NCBI GenBank assembly: GCA_008000375.1
Contig: SMOI01000026.1
Coordinates: 1-64,000, forward strand
Direction of reading: 5' to 3'
DNA length: 64,000 nucleotides
Source of the DNA: Poteriospumella lacustris
Taxonomy: Eukaryota > Sar > Chrysophyceae > Chromulinales > Dinobryaceae
Position numbers and translations under genes: made by a program. The first letter of the stretch is position 1; the number at the start of each line of letters is the position of its first letter. A model generated the notes under the pieces. The model was given only the letters and a program-made list of their open reading frames with translations, was not told the DNA's origin and did not search any database. Shown here piece after piece: positions 9,715 through 20,556 of the stretch.

Positions 9715-11577
9715 ATGTCGAAGAAGGAGCGACCGAACACCTACGAATGGAAGGAAGACTACGATGTCATCCCCGCCTCCAATATCACCCACATCAATGT
9801 GGAGAACATGTCATTCGCTTTGAACTTACGCAGAAGCGAAGCTGCTCCACCATTAATGTCACCGGGCAAAGACCGAATTGCCCTCTTGGAAAGAGCAAAG
9901 AAGATGCGTGAACAAGCCGTGAGCGGGCGCAACAAAGGCGATTCGCTGCCAGCCTCTACCATTGGCCAACTGGTCAAAGACAACGGTTGCAAGAGCAATG
10001 TGTGCAAACAAGTGGTGGTAGATATCTTCAATACTCACGAGGATACCGAGGCTTTGAAGCTTCGGATGGTGGATTTGATCGAAAGCTTCAAAGAAGACAA
10101 CCTCATCCTCGCGCAGCTCAGCAAAGACTACGACAACGTCTCCGAAGTGCAACAAACGCTGCTCAAAACCTTATCGAAATTAGATGTGGACATTGATACA
10201 CTACAACGCAAAGCTAAAGCCCAAAAGGATGAGCAGAAGTTGCTCGAACGGCAACTTGTCGAGGCCAACGAGAAGCTGCGGCGAACCAAATTGAAGCACA
10301 GTGGACACCCAGACCCGACGTCGTCACAGTTTCCTGATTCCAACTCGCGTGAGGCTCTCGCCGACACAAAACAATCTCAAAAGAAGAATGGAAAGTCTTC
10401 CAAAGTCCACACAGGGCACTACGGAATGTATGACGGGCGGAATCAGTGGTCCTGTTGTCTCGCGGACCGCGAAGATGCTCCTGGCTGCGTCGCCAATGAA
10501 TCCGCCGACAGTTTGTCGGTGCTAGCACGCATCAAGAGCGTGTTTCACAACCAATCCAAGGTGACACCGCTACAGGCGCACAGCTATCGCGACAGTTCGC
10601 AGCATCACATTCTGCGCTATCCGATGGTGTCCACCGACCACCTCAACGTCTCCTTCGACGCCGACGAAAACGACTTCGTCGTGCAACAAGTCACATCGTC
10701 CGCCGCCAAAGTGTCCATTGAATTGCCACCACGCCCATCACGACGACCGCAAACGGCCCATCCAACGGGTGTGTCTTCGTCGGCGGGACGTCTTGGCTCG
10801 ACGTCGAACATCCACGCGCACAGCACCAACAACTTCGCTCCGTCCAGCAGCTTCTTCACGAGTGCCAGTGCTCATGCCATGGATCAATCGACGACGCTCG
10901 ACAGCAAGCGATCGAAACGGCCGCAATCGGCGTCGCCCATGTCGCAGTTTCGGTCGGACAGCCCCAACGACCTTCACGAGATGTCGCATGTACCGCCCCG
11001 ACGGCCGGTCTCCGCCTCCGCCACCGCTCAGCACGGCCACAGTTCTCACCACGGCCACCACCACAGCAACGCCCACCACAGTCATCATCACCATCACAGC
11101 GGTCATCACCATCACCACCACAGCGGTCACCACAGCGGTCACCACCACCGGCACCATCACAGTCACCATCATAGTCACGCGGACCTGGACTCGCCCTTCA
11201 CGAAGTCCATTTACAACGGTTCGACGGTGGTTGAAACGCGTCCAAAGGTCCTACCGCAGAACACGTTGTTGAAGAGTTTCCGGGACAACCGAGTCGGCCA
11301 GGTGCGCACGCTGCCGCCACAGGACGGCGCTCTGCCACGCACCAACCGCCCGATGTCCTCGCCCGCCGGCTTTGGCCTCTACCGCGACCAGCAAATGCAG
11401 CATCACCACCCCGACCTCGTCCCAGAGACCCTGCAGGCCTCCACCAGCATCCTGCAGCTCACTGGCTACAGCCCGCACTCGCACTACTGGTCGTCCGCAC
11501 CGCCCAGCGACCCCAAAGCTGCTGGGCGACCATCGACCGCTGCCGCCGCCTCCGCCTCCGCACCGCGACGTCGATGA
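9715..11577 (+). CDS. Coiled-coil, histidine-rich protein of unknown function
   Basis: A 620-residue single-exon protein that I do not recognise. Residues about 120-200 form a coiled coil (EALKLRMVDLIESFKEDN through KLLERQLVEANEKLRRTK). Residues about 230-265 hold HTGHYGMYDGRNQWSCCLAD then DREDAPGC, a compact H-x-Y...W-x-CC...GC arrangement that looks like a small zinc-binding element. The second half is low complexity: Ser/Pro/Arg segments with repeated RRPQTAHP, KRPQSASP and RRPVSASA motifs, then a His-rich run of about 55 residues (HHHHHSGHHHHHHSGHHSGH and similar) near residues 435-490. The repeated RP(Q/V)(T/S)A motifs resemble those of microtubule- or cilium-associated proteins, but that is only a guess. 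The start ATG follows a clean upstream region. Confidence 0.65.
   Translation: MSKKERPNTYEWKEDYDVIPASNITHINVENMSFALNLRRSEAAPPLMSPGKDRIALLERAKKMREQAVSGRNKGDSLPASTIGQLVKDNGCKSNVCKQVVVDIFNTHEDTEALKLRMVDLIESFKEDNLILAQLSKDYDNVSEVQQTLLKTLSKLDVDIDTLQRKAKAQKDEQKLLERQLVEANEKLRRTKLKHSGHPDPTSSQFPDSNSREALADTKQSQKKNGKSSKVHTGHYGMYDGRNQWSCCLADREDAPGCVANESADSLSVLARIKSVFHNQSKVTPLQAHSYRDSSQHHILRYPMVSTDHLNVSFDADENDFVVQQVTSSAAKVSIELPPRPSRRPQTAHPTGVSSSAGRLGSTSNIHAHSTNNFAPSSSFFTSASAHAMDQSTTLDSKRSKRPQSASPMSQFRSDSPNDLHEMSHVPPRRPVSASATAQHGHSSHHGHHHSNAHHSHHHHHSGHHHHHHSGHHSGHHHRHHHSHHHSHADLDSPFTKSIYNGSTVVETRPKVLPQNTLLKSFRDNRVGQVRTLPPQDGALPRTNRPMSSPAGFGLYRDQQMQHHHPDLVPETLQASTSILQLTGYSPHSHYWSSAPPSDPKAAGRPSTAAAASASAPRRR
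11040..11186 (+). repeat. His-codon (CAC/CAT) low-complexity tract
   Basis: A run of CAC/CAT codons mixed with AGC and GGT encodes the polyhistidine stretch of the coiled-coil protein. Such tracts can expand or contract by slippage. Confidence 0.8.
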
Positions 11578-12437
11578 GCCCCCCACGTCGTCCGTTCGTC
11601 TGTTCCTTCTTCGCCTGTCGCTTAGTAGTTTGTTTAGCTTCCGTTTCTATATTGTGCGCCAGTCTGAATCATGAGCGCCGCCGGTGTTCTGAGAGTAACT
11701 TACGGCGGCCGCAGCCTCCTTTACACCACCTCCACCTCCACCTCTACCGCCACCACTACCGACGACAAAACAGCCACCGTCACAGAAACAGTGTCCAGAC
11801 AGGGCCTCGGGGCAGTGCGTAGCGGCACTTGTGCAGCGCAGACAGCTCAGTGGCGAGTGGTCAGAGTGAGCGAACGAGCGGCAGTGGCAGCAGACGCAAC
11901 GCCGCTCGATCGACAGCGAGGCAGAGGCGCAGCAAACAAACAGGCAACGAAACGGACACAAAGCGGGAGCAACACGTCGCCCGGGCCATCGCCGTACGGG
12001 CGTCTGACCGGGCGGGGGCCTGGAACAAGTCCAGATCGATGAACGGCGACCACAGCGATACCACGTCCCCCGTAACGGGCGAGAGCAGGCGGCACACAGA
12101 GACGCCAAGGTAACGAGCGCAGGCATCGAACAGATCAAATCAAACGACAACAGCACAGCAGAGCAGAGCAGAGCAGAGCAGAGCAGAGCAGAGCAGAATG
12201 GGCGAGTGGCAGCCACGTCGACTACGAACTGAGCACGAGAGCGAACACCAACGAATCGAGTGAGACAGGCCGAGAGAGACAGAGAGACGGAGAGACGGAG
12301 GGAGACACCGACGGAGACACCGACGGAGACGTGGCGACACGTAGCCGAGACCCAGTCCCCGGCGGCGAGGGACAACCAATGGACAAACGAACGAATAGTG
12401 GACGATCTAGCGGCGCTACCACCGCGGCCGCCAGTGC
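11578..12437. other. Intergenic between convergent genes, with simple repeats
   Basis: This 860-bp region has no credible gene. It holds a (GAGCA)n array of about eight units at 12156-12196 and an imperfect GAGACGGA/GACACCGACGGA repeat at about 12270-12333. Long minus-strand frames here are Ser/Cys/Leu-rich translations of these repeats. Confidence 0.55.
12156..12196. repeat. (GAGCA)n microsatellite
   Basis: About eight tandem copies of the 5-bp unit GAGCA, nearly perfect, lie in the region between convergent genes. Confidence 0.9.
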
Positions 12438-15317
12438 TTAGACGGTCGTAGACGGCGGCGAAGCGGGTGACGTGGCCGCATCGTCGGTCGATTGAGGCGA
12501 CGAGCTTGCGGCCTCGGTCGGGGCGTCGCTGGGGTCGGCCATGGACGGCGGCCGTTCGGCGACCGCCTCCGCAGCGTTGCTGGCGACGCTGTCGCTGCTG
12601 TCGACGGGGGCGTCGCTACTCGCCGCGACGGGCTCCGCCTTTTCTTCCGCCGCGGCGGTCGACGGTTTCGATTGGAGATACGACTCGAGCGCTGCCCTGT
12701 TGAGGAGGCCCTCGCGAGACGGCTTCGTCGGGGGCGACGCCTGCCCGGCCAGCCGTTTCATCGCCGCGACGGAGAGCGTCGTCGGGGCAGCGGTAGCTTT
12801 GGTCCGCGTCGACGACGGCCTCGAGGGCCTCGGGGGAACGGGCGGTGGTGATGAAGCCGCGACGGCGTCTGCAGGCGTCGCGGTGGCCGCCGCGGTGGTG
12901 GGCACCATAAGGATGCCGCTGCCGCCGATCGCCGACAACGACCGCCGCGTCTCTTCGCCATCGTCCAACGCCGACGCAGCGGCGGACTGGACGGACACCG
13001 GCCGCAGGTCTCGCGACGCGCCGCTGCGAACACTTTCGATGTCGTCCTCGTCGCCGCCGCCGCCGCCGCCGCCGCCGACCGCAGCGCGCTGGTCATCGCC
13101 GCTGCCGTCGTCGTTGCCGCCGTCGGTCGGGGGGATGAAATGGCGCGTGATCAGCTCGTGTTCGTAGTGCCGCACGACCTCGAGCCACTCGTCCGTCGTC
13201 ATGTCCCAGCGCCAGACGCGCACAAAGGCCAGCCAACTGAGCTTCGCCGACTCCCACGTCAGCGTCGGACACCTCGCCGCCGCCGCTGGGCGATGGTCCA
13301 TCGCTCCCAGCGACACGTCGTCGCCGCCGCCGTTCAACGACAGTGACACGTGGTCATCGAAGCTCTCGCGCCCATCGAAGTCGTCGTCGCCGTCGGTGGA
13401 ACTGTCCGACGCGGCGATGATCAGTCGCTCGGACGCCTCGAGCTCCTCCTCCTGCTGGCGCTCCCACTCCGCGACGGCGTCGCCGTATTTGATGTCGAAC
13501 CAGTGCAGCGCCGGCACCGTCAGCGCGCCCAGGACGAACGTCGTCACGGCGACGGTGAAGTTCGTCGCGGCGATGAACATGTCGCGGTGCTCGCTGTTCT
13601 TCGAGATGAGCCGCGCGGTGGCGTAGGCGATGGGGCCGCGCAGCCCCGCGAAGAGAATCATGTGTTGGTAGCCCCACGACAGCACCACGCCGCGTTTGCG
13701 CATCAACTCGCGCTGCGTGGGGGCCGTGAGGACGGGCGGCGGAACGAAGCACACGGCGGGGTCGATGCGGGTCGGCACCGACTGGTAGCGCACGGCGCCG
13801 TGTGCGCTGCTGCTGCTGGCGCTGTGCGGGGGAAGGTGACTGCCGCCGGCGCCGCCGCCGCCACCGCTGCTGCTGCTGGGGAAGTGGCCGGTGCTCGTGT
13901 TGACGGTGGGCAGCATGGCGATGGCTGCGCTGGCGATGGCGGCCAACGCAGCGGCACCGCCAGCGGCCTCGCCAACACCGCCAGCGCCGTTGGTGGTGGC
14001 GGGGGCGGGCGGCTGCGACGGCGGCGCGCTGGGCAGCTCGACGCTGCTGCTGCTTCTGGAGACTGCGGTGACGCTTGGCGCATCGGAAGGCACAACGGCC
14101 GGCGGGGAGCCAGCGTCAGCGACGGGGGCCTCGAGCTCGGTGGTGTCGGTGCGGCTGCTGTGGCGCAGCGCCAGCTCCTCGTCGAGCGATTGCCGCGCCG
14201 CCTTCTCCGCCACCGACGACGTATGCTTCGTGCGGTAGAGCTGCACCGGGCGGCTGTTGTACCAGTTCAAGAGAAACGCCAACGGGTAGATCTGCACGAC
14301 GCGGCCCACGAAACAGGCGAAGAGCGACCAGGCGATGAACTGGTAGTCGCGTGTGCCGCGCGGCCGACGGCGCAGCAGCGTCAGGCCGATGTTGAAGAAG
14401 ACGATCGACTCGAAGACGTACGCCCAGCCGTTCGCGCCGTGTTTCAAAATGGCGAAGTACTCGGGCGACCAGCGCTCGTAGCACTTGCGGATGGCGATGG
14501 CGGCAAACATCGTCGTGATGATGCCCGACAGCTCCGTGATCTCTCCGACGAGGTACGAGCAGTACACGAACGTCACCACCGACGCGAGGAAGAGCGGCAC
14601 GCGCTTGAGCAGGTTGGGGTTTTCTTTCAAATACCAGGCGAAGAGCACGCCGCAGAGGTAGCCGAGCAGCATCGAGACGAAGAGCTTCGCGAGGAAATGG
14701 CCAATCGCCTCGAAGACGATGCGGGCGGTCGCTTCGCCCGACTGATACTTCGAGAACATGTCGAAGAGGATGACGGCCACGGCATCGTCGAGGATGGAGA
14801 CACCGACGACGATGGTGTACAGGTGCGGCTCCACCCGCAGACTGTCGAAGACGGCGATGGTCGTGACCGGGTCCGTTGCACTGATCAACGCCCCGAAGGT
14901 GTTCGCCTCGTTCCGCGATATCCGCTCAGACAAGTCATCTGATCCAAACTGATAACATAAACCACCCACGACGAGAGTGTTGATAAGAGTGCCGATATTG
15001 GCGTAGACCATGATGGTAACGAAGTTCTGGAAGAAGTATTTGATGTTCACGTCCAATCCGGAGTTGAACATGATCGGTGGAAGCAAAATGTAAAAGAATA
15101 AATCTGCGCTGAAACTGTTGCGAAAGCCGGAAAATCGGAAAATGAGCAAGGCGATGATGAGACCGACGAGCATCTGCAAACTCGCCTCTGGAAACCACAA
15201 CAACCGTTTGGTCTGGGACAGGCGGTGAATCAGTCCAAACATGACCAGCATCGCTGCAAAGTACACGAATTGGAAGTTCTCCGTCTTATCCTCCATATCA
15301 CGAGGAATCAGAGCCAT
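12438..15317 (-). CDS. Na+/H+ exchanger (CPA1/NHE-NHX family) with DD ion-binding motif
   Basis: A 959-residue cation/proton antiporter. The membrane domain shows FFYILLPPIMFNSGL, matching the amiloride-binding helix (FFxxLLPPIIF) of NHE proteins, then the unwound-helix motif SATDPVTTIAVF and GVSILDDAVAVILFD. In NHE/NHX members the last is normally GES-x2-NDA; here Glu becomes Val and the Asn-Asp pair becomes Asp177-Asp178, as in electrogenic CPA2 antiporters. HANGWAYVFESIVFFNIGL and WGYQHMILFAGLRGPIAYA match late NHE helices, with the conserved GLRG. A low-complexity Ser/Ala/Gly/Pro insertion of about 170 residues (about 365-535) interrupts the transport domain before the GLRG helix. The last 300 residues are a cytosolic Ser/Ala/Asp-rich tail. 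It may control organellar or plasma-membrane pH and Na+/K+. It is divergent from NAA15. Confidence 0.88.
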   Translation of the reverse strand: MALIPRDMEDKTENFQFVYFAAMLVMFGLIHRLSQTKRLLWFPEASLQMLVGLIIALLIFRFSGFRNSFSADLFFYILLPPIMFNSGLDVNIKYFFQNFVTIMVYANIGTLINTLVVGGLCYQFGSDDLSERISRNEANTFGALISATDPVTTIAVFDSLRVEPHLYTIVVGVSILDDAVAVILFDMFSKYQSGEATARIVFEAIGHFLAKLFVSMLLGYLCGVLFAWYLKENPNLLKRVPLFLASVVTFVYCSYLVGEITELSGIITTMFAAIAIRKCYERWSPEYFAILKHGANGWAYVFESIVFFNIGLTLLRRRPRGTRDYQFIAWSLFACFVGRVVQIYPLAFLLNWYNSRPVQLYRTKHTSSVAEKAARQSLDEELALRHSSRTDTTELEAPVADAGSPPAVVPSDAPSVTAVSRSSSSVELPSAPPSQPPAPATTNGAGGVGEAAGGAAALAAIASAAIAMLPTVNTSTGHFPSSSSGGGGGAGGSHLPPHSASSSSAHGAVRYQSVPTRIDPAVCFVPPPVLTAPTQRELMRKRGVVLSWGYQHMILFAGLRGPIAYATARLISKNSEHRDMFIAATNFTVAVTTFVLGALTVPALHWFDIKYGDAVAEWERQQEEELEASERLIIAASDSSTDGDDDFDGRESFDDHVSLSLNGGGDDVSLGAMDHRPAAAARCPTLTWESAKLSWLAFVRVWRWDMTTDEWLEVVRHYEHELITRHFIPPTDGGNDDGSGDDQRAAVGGGGGGGGDEDDIESVRSGASRDLRPVSVQSAAASALDDGEETRRSLSAIGGSGILMVPTTAAATATPADAVAASSPPPVPPRPSRPSSTRTKATAAPTTLSVAAMKRLAGQASPPTKPSREGLLNRAALESYLQSKPSTAAAEEKAEPVAASSDAPVDSSDSVASNAAEAVAERPPSMADPSDAPTEAASSSPQSTDDAATSPASPPSTTV

Positions 15318-15828
15318 GTTTTACCGCGTGTGGTGAACCCGCACCAAGTATATGCTCCGGTGACAGTTAGACCAAATAATCGTTACAGCAAGCAATCCAT
15401 GCGCAATACAGTGTGATGTTCCACACTCAAAGGGATATGCAATGACAATGTAAAGCCAAACCTACCGTTCGTGCACCACAATCGGTTGAAAGTGCTAGCC
15501 AAAGTCTCGTCTTTTGTTGGTTTTTCAGTGACCAAAGCGCTCGACCAAACTTTGGTCCCGGTTTGGGTACCTCTGGGCTGTCTGGGTGAGCATCAGTCAC
15601 TTGTCGGGACGATGCGGGACGACAAGCGACAAAAGACATTGAGGCAGCGGCGAGAGCGACGAACGAGCGGCAGCAGGACGCCGATTTGGGTGTGGAGCTT
15701 GGTCCAACGAACGAAAGCCTGGACTATTGGTGGATTTGAAGGCGTTAGCATCACAAAGTCTTTTTGGTGATTGCGTATTCACATCCGGTTTTATCGTTGG
15801 GTGAGATTGCGTGGTGTGAACGGCAAGA
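15318..15828. other. Divergent intergenic region, 511 bp
   Basis: This lies between the starts of the exchanger and NAA15 and presumably holds both promoters. I see no distinct element. Confidence 0.5.
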
Positions 15829-18800
15829 ATGGCACAAGCACAGGGAAAGTAAGTCGAACCGCCTCCCTCGTACGTTTGTGTATGACACGTGGTAACGGCG
15901 TCGTTTGCTTTGTTCTCAAAGGTTACCCAAGAAGGAAGCGGAGATTTTCCGCACCGTTGTGAGCTGCTATGAGACGAAGCAGTACAAGAAGGGCGTCAAA
16001 GCCGCTGATTCCATCTTGAAGAAGTTCCCCAACAGCGGAGAGACGCAAGCCATGAAAGGTTTGCTCTTGAACTGCATGGGCCAGAAGGAGGAAGCCTACG
16101 AATTGGTTAAGCTGGGTCTTCGTAATGACGTGCGCTCGCACGTCTGCTGGCACGTGTACGGTCTCCTGTATCGCTCGGACAACAACTACAAGGAGGCCAT
16201 CAAGTGCTACCTCAACGCCTTGCGCATTGACAAGGACAACCAGAACATTCTGCGCGACCTGTCCAACCTCCAAATTCAGGTACGCGCAATGGTATTCTGG
16301 CTGTATCTTGCGCTGAAACAGCGCTGAATCGACGAGCTGTCTCTGTTCAGATGCGCGACATGGCCGGCTTCGTCACCACTCGTCGCCGTATTCTCGAAGG
16401 CCGCCCCACCCTGCGTGCTTCCTGGGTGGCCTTTGCACTTGCCAACTTCGCTGTGAAGGAGTATGACGTCGCGTACGACGCCATTTCGAAGTATTACGAG
16501 ACGTCGACGGAGCAGGTCGAGCCGTACGAGGAGAGCGAGTTCTACCTCTTCCAGAACCTCTGTCTCGAGAAGGCCGGCAAATACGACGATGCCATTGCTC
16601 ACTTGGAGAAAGAACGTGCCAAGATCGTCGACGTGCTGTCGTGGCGTGTGAAGAAGGGTCAGTTGTTCTTGTTGACGGGTCGCTTCGCGGAGGCGCGCAC
16701 GCACTGGGAGGGCCTCGTCCGCGAACAGCCCGAGAACTACCGCTACCACAACCTGTTGCAAGCGGCGCTGTTGGAATTGAGCGGTGATGCACTGCAACGC
16801 GCCTTGGGAATGAAGCGGTTGGAGTTGGTGAGCACGAAGATCGCGTTGTCGGCGGAGCAGAAGACGCTGCTGCTCGACTACTACACGGCCCACGCCGTGG
16901 CCAAGTCGCGCGCCTTCGAGCGCATTCGCTTGTTCTTGTTGCAAGGCACAGCGGAGTTTGAAGCGGCCCTAGAGGCGGTCATTCGATCGTACACGACGAG
17001 CGGCATCCCGTCGCTGTGCCAGGACATCATGGCGCTCGTCGTGGTGCCCAGTACGCAGGCCACCGAGACGGCGCTGCTCGTGCACCCGTCCGACGCCTTC
17101 GACATTGCCCGCCATCCGACCGTGCAGCTCGCCCTGCAGATCACCGCGCGTCTGTTGGCGACCTTTGCGTCGGCGGAGGCGACGGCGGCGGCGGGCGGTT
17201 CGGCGTTGTCGGCGTCGGCGGAGCTGTGGCTGTGGTTCCTCCAGGCGCATCTGCAGTGGAAGAGCGGCGCCCTGACCGCGGCCATGGACAGCATCGAACG
17301 CGCCATCGCCCACACGCCCACGGCCCTGGACATGTACACGTTCAAGGCGAAGCTGTTCAAGGCGCAAGGCAACTTCCGCGCCGCCGCCGAGTGCATGGAC
17401 CAGTGCCGCGCGCTCGACCTGCAGGACCGATACCTCAACAACAAAGCCACCAAATACTTCCTGCGCAACGACGACTACGAGGCGGGCTCGGCGACCATTG
17501 CCATGTTCACGAAGCACGACTCGGAGGGCGACGTGCAGAAGACGCTGTACGATTTGCAGTGCTCGTGGTACGAACTCGAAGTCGCCGACTGCTTCGCGCG
17601 GCAACACAAATGGGCGTTGGCCCTGAAGCGTCTCGCGGGCATCCGCCAGCATTTCCTCGACCAGTACGACGACATCTTCGACTTCCATTCGTATTGCTTC
17701 CGCAAGACGACGCTGCGCGCGTACGTCGACGAGTTGTCCGCGCTGGACACCTCCTTCGGCCACAAACGCTACCAACGCGCGCTGCAGGCCGCCGTGAAGA
17801 TCTATTTGCATCTGCTCGACGCGCCCGAAGACGTCGATGGCTTGGGCCACTTGTCGGCGGCGGATCGCAAGAAAGAACGCGCCAAGGTCAAGAAGCAACG
17901 CGAACGGGAGGCCGCCGAGCGCGCGCGTCAACGCGAAGAGAAAGAACGCGAGCGCGAGGCCGCCGCGAGCGGCAACAAGAAAGACGCCGCCGACGAGAAG
18001 GAGGACAAGAAGGAGGACGCCGACCCGTACGGCGACGCCTACGTCACGAACAAGGACTTCTTGCAGGAGGCCCACACGTGGTGCCAGTCGCTGTTCCAGT
18101 TCCACGCGCCGCCGGTGCACGGGCTGCCCGACCACGACGGCGACCTGTTGGCGACGTGTTCCGCCGAGACGCTCGCGTTGGTCGCCGAGGTGCAAATACG
18201 ACGAGGCAAGTACCTGAAGGCGCTGCGGGCCCTGTCGACGGCCTTCGACCGCGTGCAGGGCGGCCAGACGGTGCACGCGGACGTCTTCCTCGTGCTGCTG
18301 AAGCTGGCGTGGAAGATGAAGAACAAGAAGCTCGGCACGGCGCACGCGCTGCTGCCGCCCATCGTCAAGGCGGAGGTGGCGCGGCTCTTGCAACGCGCGA
18401 CGCAGGTGACGACGGATGTCGCCGCGACGAACCTCAGCGACTTTGTCCACGCGTACGTGGCGCTGGCGACGACGACGACGTCGGCGACCTCGTTCCGCGT
18501 CTACGTCACGGCGGCGCGGGCGCTGAGCCTCGTCGAGAAGAACGCGGAGGCTGTGCAGACGGCCCTGGCGACGTGGCTGCAGCCGCTCACCCCCTCGTCG
18601 GCCTCGTCGTCGTCGGGAGCAGCGCCTCAATGGCGCGACGTGTCGTACGAACAGGTCGCCGAACTGGTGCAGGTAACGTGTCGTGTCGTGTTGTGTCGTG
18701 GGTGCGTGTCGCCGCTGTGTCTGACCGTGTCTCGCGGTGGTCGTTGTGTCTCGTTCAGCATCTGCGCACGCACTTTGCGGCGGCGCCCTTCACGGAGGCG

Positions 18801-18938
18801 GTGGTCACGTTCGCGCAGTCGTTGTACCCGCAGGGCAAAGCCTTCGCGGTCGCGGAGGACCCCGCGACGACAGCGGCCGCGGCGGCGGCAGCGGCGGTCG
18901 CATCGGCGTCCGTCGAGACGCTGGCCGACTCTGCGTAG
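15829..18938 (+). CDS. NAA15: NatA N-terminal acetyltransferase auxiliary subunit NAA15, four exons
   Basis: Exons are 15829..15848, 15922..16279, 16351..18672 and 18759..18938; introns are 73, 71 and 86 nt. The 959-residue product starts [20 protein letters not shown], closely matching the LPxKExxxFxxxxxxYExKQYKKGLK start of NAA15/Nat1. TPR-type helical repeats follow: [60 protein letters not shown] and others. A charged linker [20 protein letters not shown] near residue 680-700 corresponds to the Lys-rich region of the family. The protein anchors the catalytic NAA10 subunit to the ribosome for cotranslational N-terminal acetylation. Length is slightly above the usual 850-870 because of Ala-rich insertions near the end. 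The stop is only 199 bp from the convergent acyltransferase stop. Confidence 0.9.
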
Positions 18939-19137
18939 CGCGGCGGTGTAACGCGTTCGTTTCGCGCGGTGACTACTGACACATGGCAAAGCACACAGAC
19001 GAGGGGCGGGGGTGGGGGCGGAGTATGTACGTAGATAGCGACTTTACAGGACACAGGGCGACACAGGACGCAGGGCGACACAGGACACACCGCCGTCTGA
19101 GGAGCGGTGCGACACACGCGCCGCCGATGGCGGGCGC

Positions 19138-20556
19138 TCACTTCGTTTTCTTCGGCTCGGTCTGCTGCTTGTCGCTCGAGCTGGTGTCTTCTCGGTAGGC
19201 GGTCTTGGCCGACGAGGAGGAGGCGGCCGCGGCGCTGTCCTCGCGGACGAACAACGTGGCCAGGTAGACGTAGTAGACGTACAGCGCGACGGTGACGGCG
19301 GCCATCGCCAGCAGCAACACGCCGATGAAGCCCACCGTCGACAGCGCATACCGCGCCACGAGGAAGCGGCGGAAGACTTGGAAGCCCCAGAAGGAACCCA
19401 CCACCAACACGATATTCGCGACGAAACTGGCCACGCGATAGGCGACGGAGACGTCCTGGCCGATGGTGGACGGCGCGTCGGCCAACGACGTCAACGTGGC
19501 GCGTCGCACCTTGCGAAGGAACTGCGCACGAACATTGGGGCCGATTTGCGTGGCGACGGTTTGATGGACCACGTCGTTGTGCTCGACGAAGGAGATGGGC
19601 GGGAGGTAGCGGACGGTGATGACGCCCGTCTGGTTCACCCAGTTGCCGACGGGGTACAGGTCGTACGCGCCGAAGATCAACAGCGGCACAATGGGCGCGT
19701 TGAGGTCCTCGGCCAGGTAGAAGGCACCCTTCTTATACGGCAGCAGCTGTCCGGTGGTCGACCGCGTACCCTCAGGGGCAATGGCCACGCAGAGGTTACC
19801 CGATTGGCGTGCGGCGTTGACCGACATTTTCAACGCGGCGACGGCGCGTTCGCGATTGCCGCGGTCGACGGGGATGCCGCCAATAGCCAGCGAGATCCAT
19901 GCGAAGAACGGGACGGTGAACAGCTCCTTCTTGCCGAAGGCGACTTGTCGAATGGGACACGTGTACGCGACGAGGAAGCCGTCCAAGTTGCTCGCGTGCG
20001 TGAACGACAACAGCACGCGACTATTTACAGAAAAATCTTCATTGTTGATCCCCTCCGTGCGCAGCTCGATGCCTGAGAGGAAGAGAAAGCCCAACAACAT
20101 CCACTTCTTCAAGATTTCTGACCAATACTGGAAGGGGTCGTGCTGCAGGACGATGTCGACGACCCGCAGAAAGAGAATGGGCAGCGACAGGAACGTGCCA
20201 GAGAAGATAAACATCACTGCCACACCCAGAAACCGCACGGCCACTTCCAACTTCGTAAACAGATTGCCTTTCCGTTTGATGGGGATCAGCGGGACTTTCT
20301 TCGCGAGTAGTTGCAGTTGCTCCAACAACCGCTCACATCGTTCGCTTTTTACTAATCGCTCTTGCACATCTTCTACATCCAACTTGAGCAACTCGATACG
20401 CGAATACAATTTACGTCGATAGACATTGTCGAAGTCATGTACATTCGACAGATACTTCTTCACTTCTTCCTCCACCACCTTGTACTCTTCTTCCAAATCA
20501 AATTCACTCATCTTTGTTGCACACGAACCGTTTGATCTCTCTCCTTCTATATGCAC
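19138..20556 (-). CDS. Membrane 1-acyl-glycerol-3-phosphate acyltransferase-like protein (PlsC)
   Basis: A 472-residue single-exon protein; a second ATG at 20509-20511 (MSEFDLEEEYK) could be the true start and would give 457 residues. An N-terminal helical region (about 1-100) is followed by two hydrophobic segments (LGVAVMFIFSGTFLSLPILF; WMLLGFLFLSGIEL), then the acyltransferase motifs in order: HASNLD (HX4D), GGIPVDRG (motif II), APEGTRS (motif III) and the proline-containing APIVPLLIFGA (motif IV). A C-terminal region carries two more membrane segments. The usual NHxSxxD is FTHASNLD here. It should transfer a fatty acyl group from acyl-CoA to a lysophospholipid in the ER or another membrane. 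The exact acceptor cannot be told; the helical N-terminus is not typical of simple LPAATs. Confidence 0.82.
   Translation of the reverse strand: MHIEGERSNGSCATKMSEFDLEEEYKVVEEEVKKYLSNVHDFDNVYRRKLYSRIELLKLDVEDVQERLVKSERCERLLEQLQLLAKKVPLIPIKRKGNLFTKLEVAVRFLGVAVMFIFSGTFLSLPILFLRVVDIVLQHDPFQYWSEILKKWMLLGFLFLSGIELRTEGINNEDFSVNSRVLLSFTHASNLDGFLVAYTCPIRQVAFGKKELFTVPFFAWISLAIGGIPVDRGNRERAVAALKMSVNAARQSGNLCVAIAPEGTRSTTGQLLPYKKGAFYLAEDLNAPIVPLLIFGAYDLYPVGNWVNQTGVITVRYLPPISFVEHNDVVHQTVATQIGPNVRAQFLRKVRRATLTSLADAPSTIGQDVSVAYRVASFVANIVLVVGSFWGFQVFRRFLVARYALSTVGFIGVLLLAMAAVTVALYVYYVYLATLFVREDSAAAASSSSAKTAYREDTSSSDKQQTEPKKTK

Noticed and set aside
11647-12375. 242-codon minus frame
   Set aside because: Runs through the GAGCA and GAGACGGA repeats; composition reflects these repeats.
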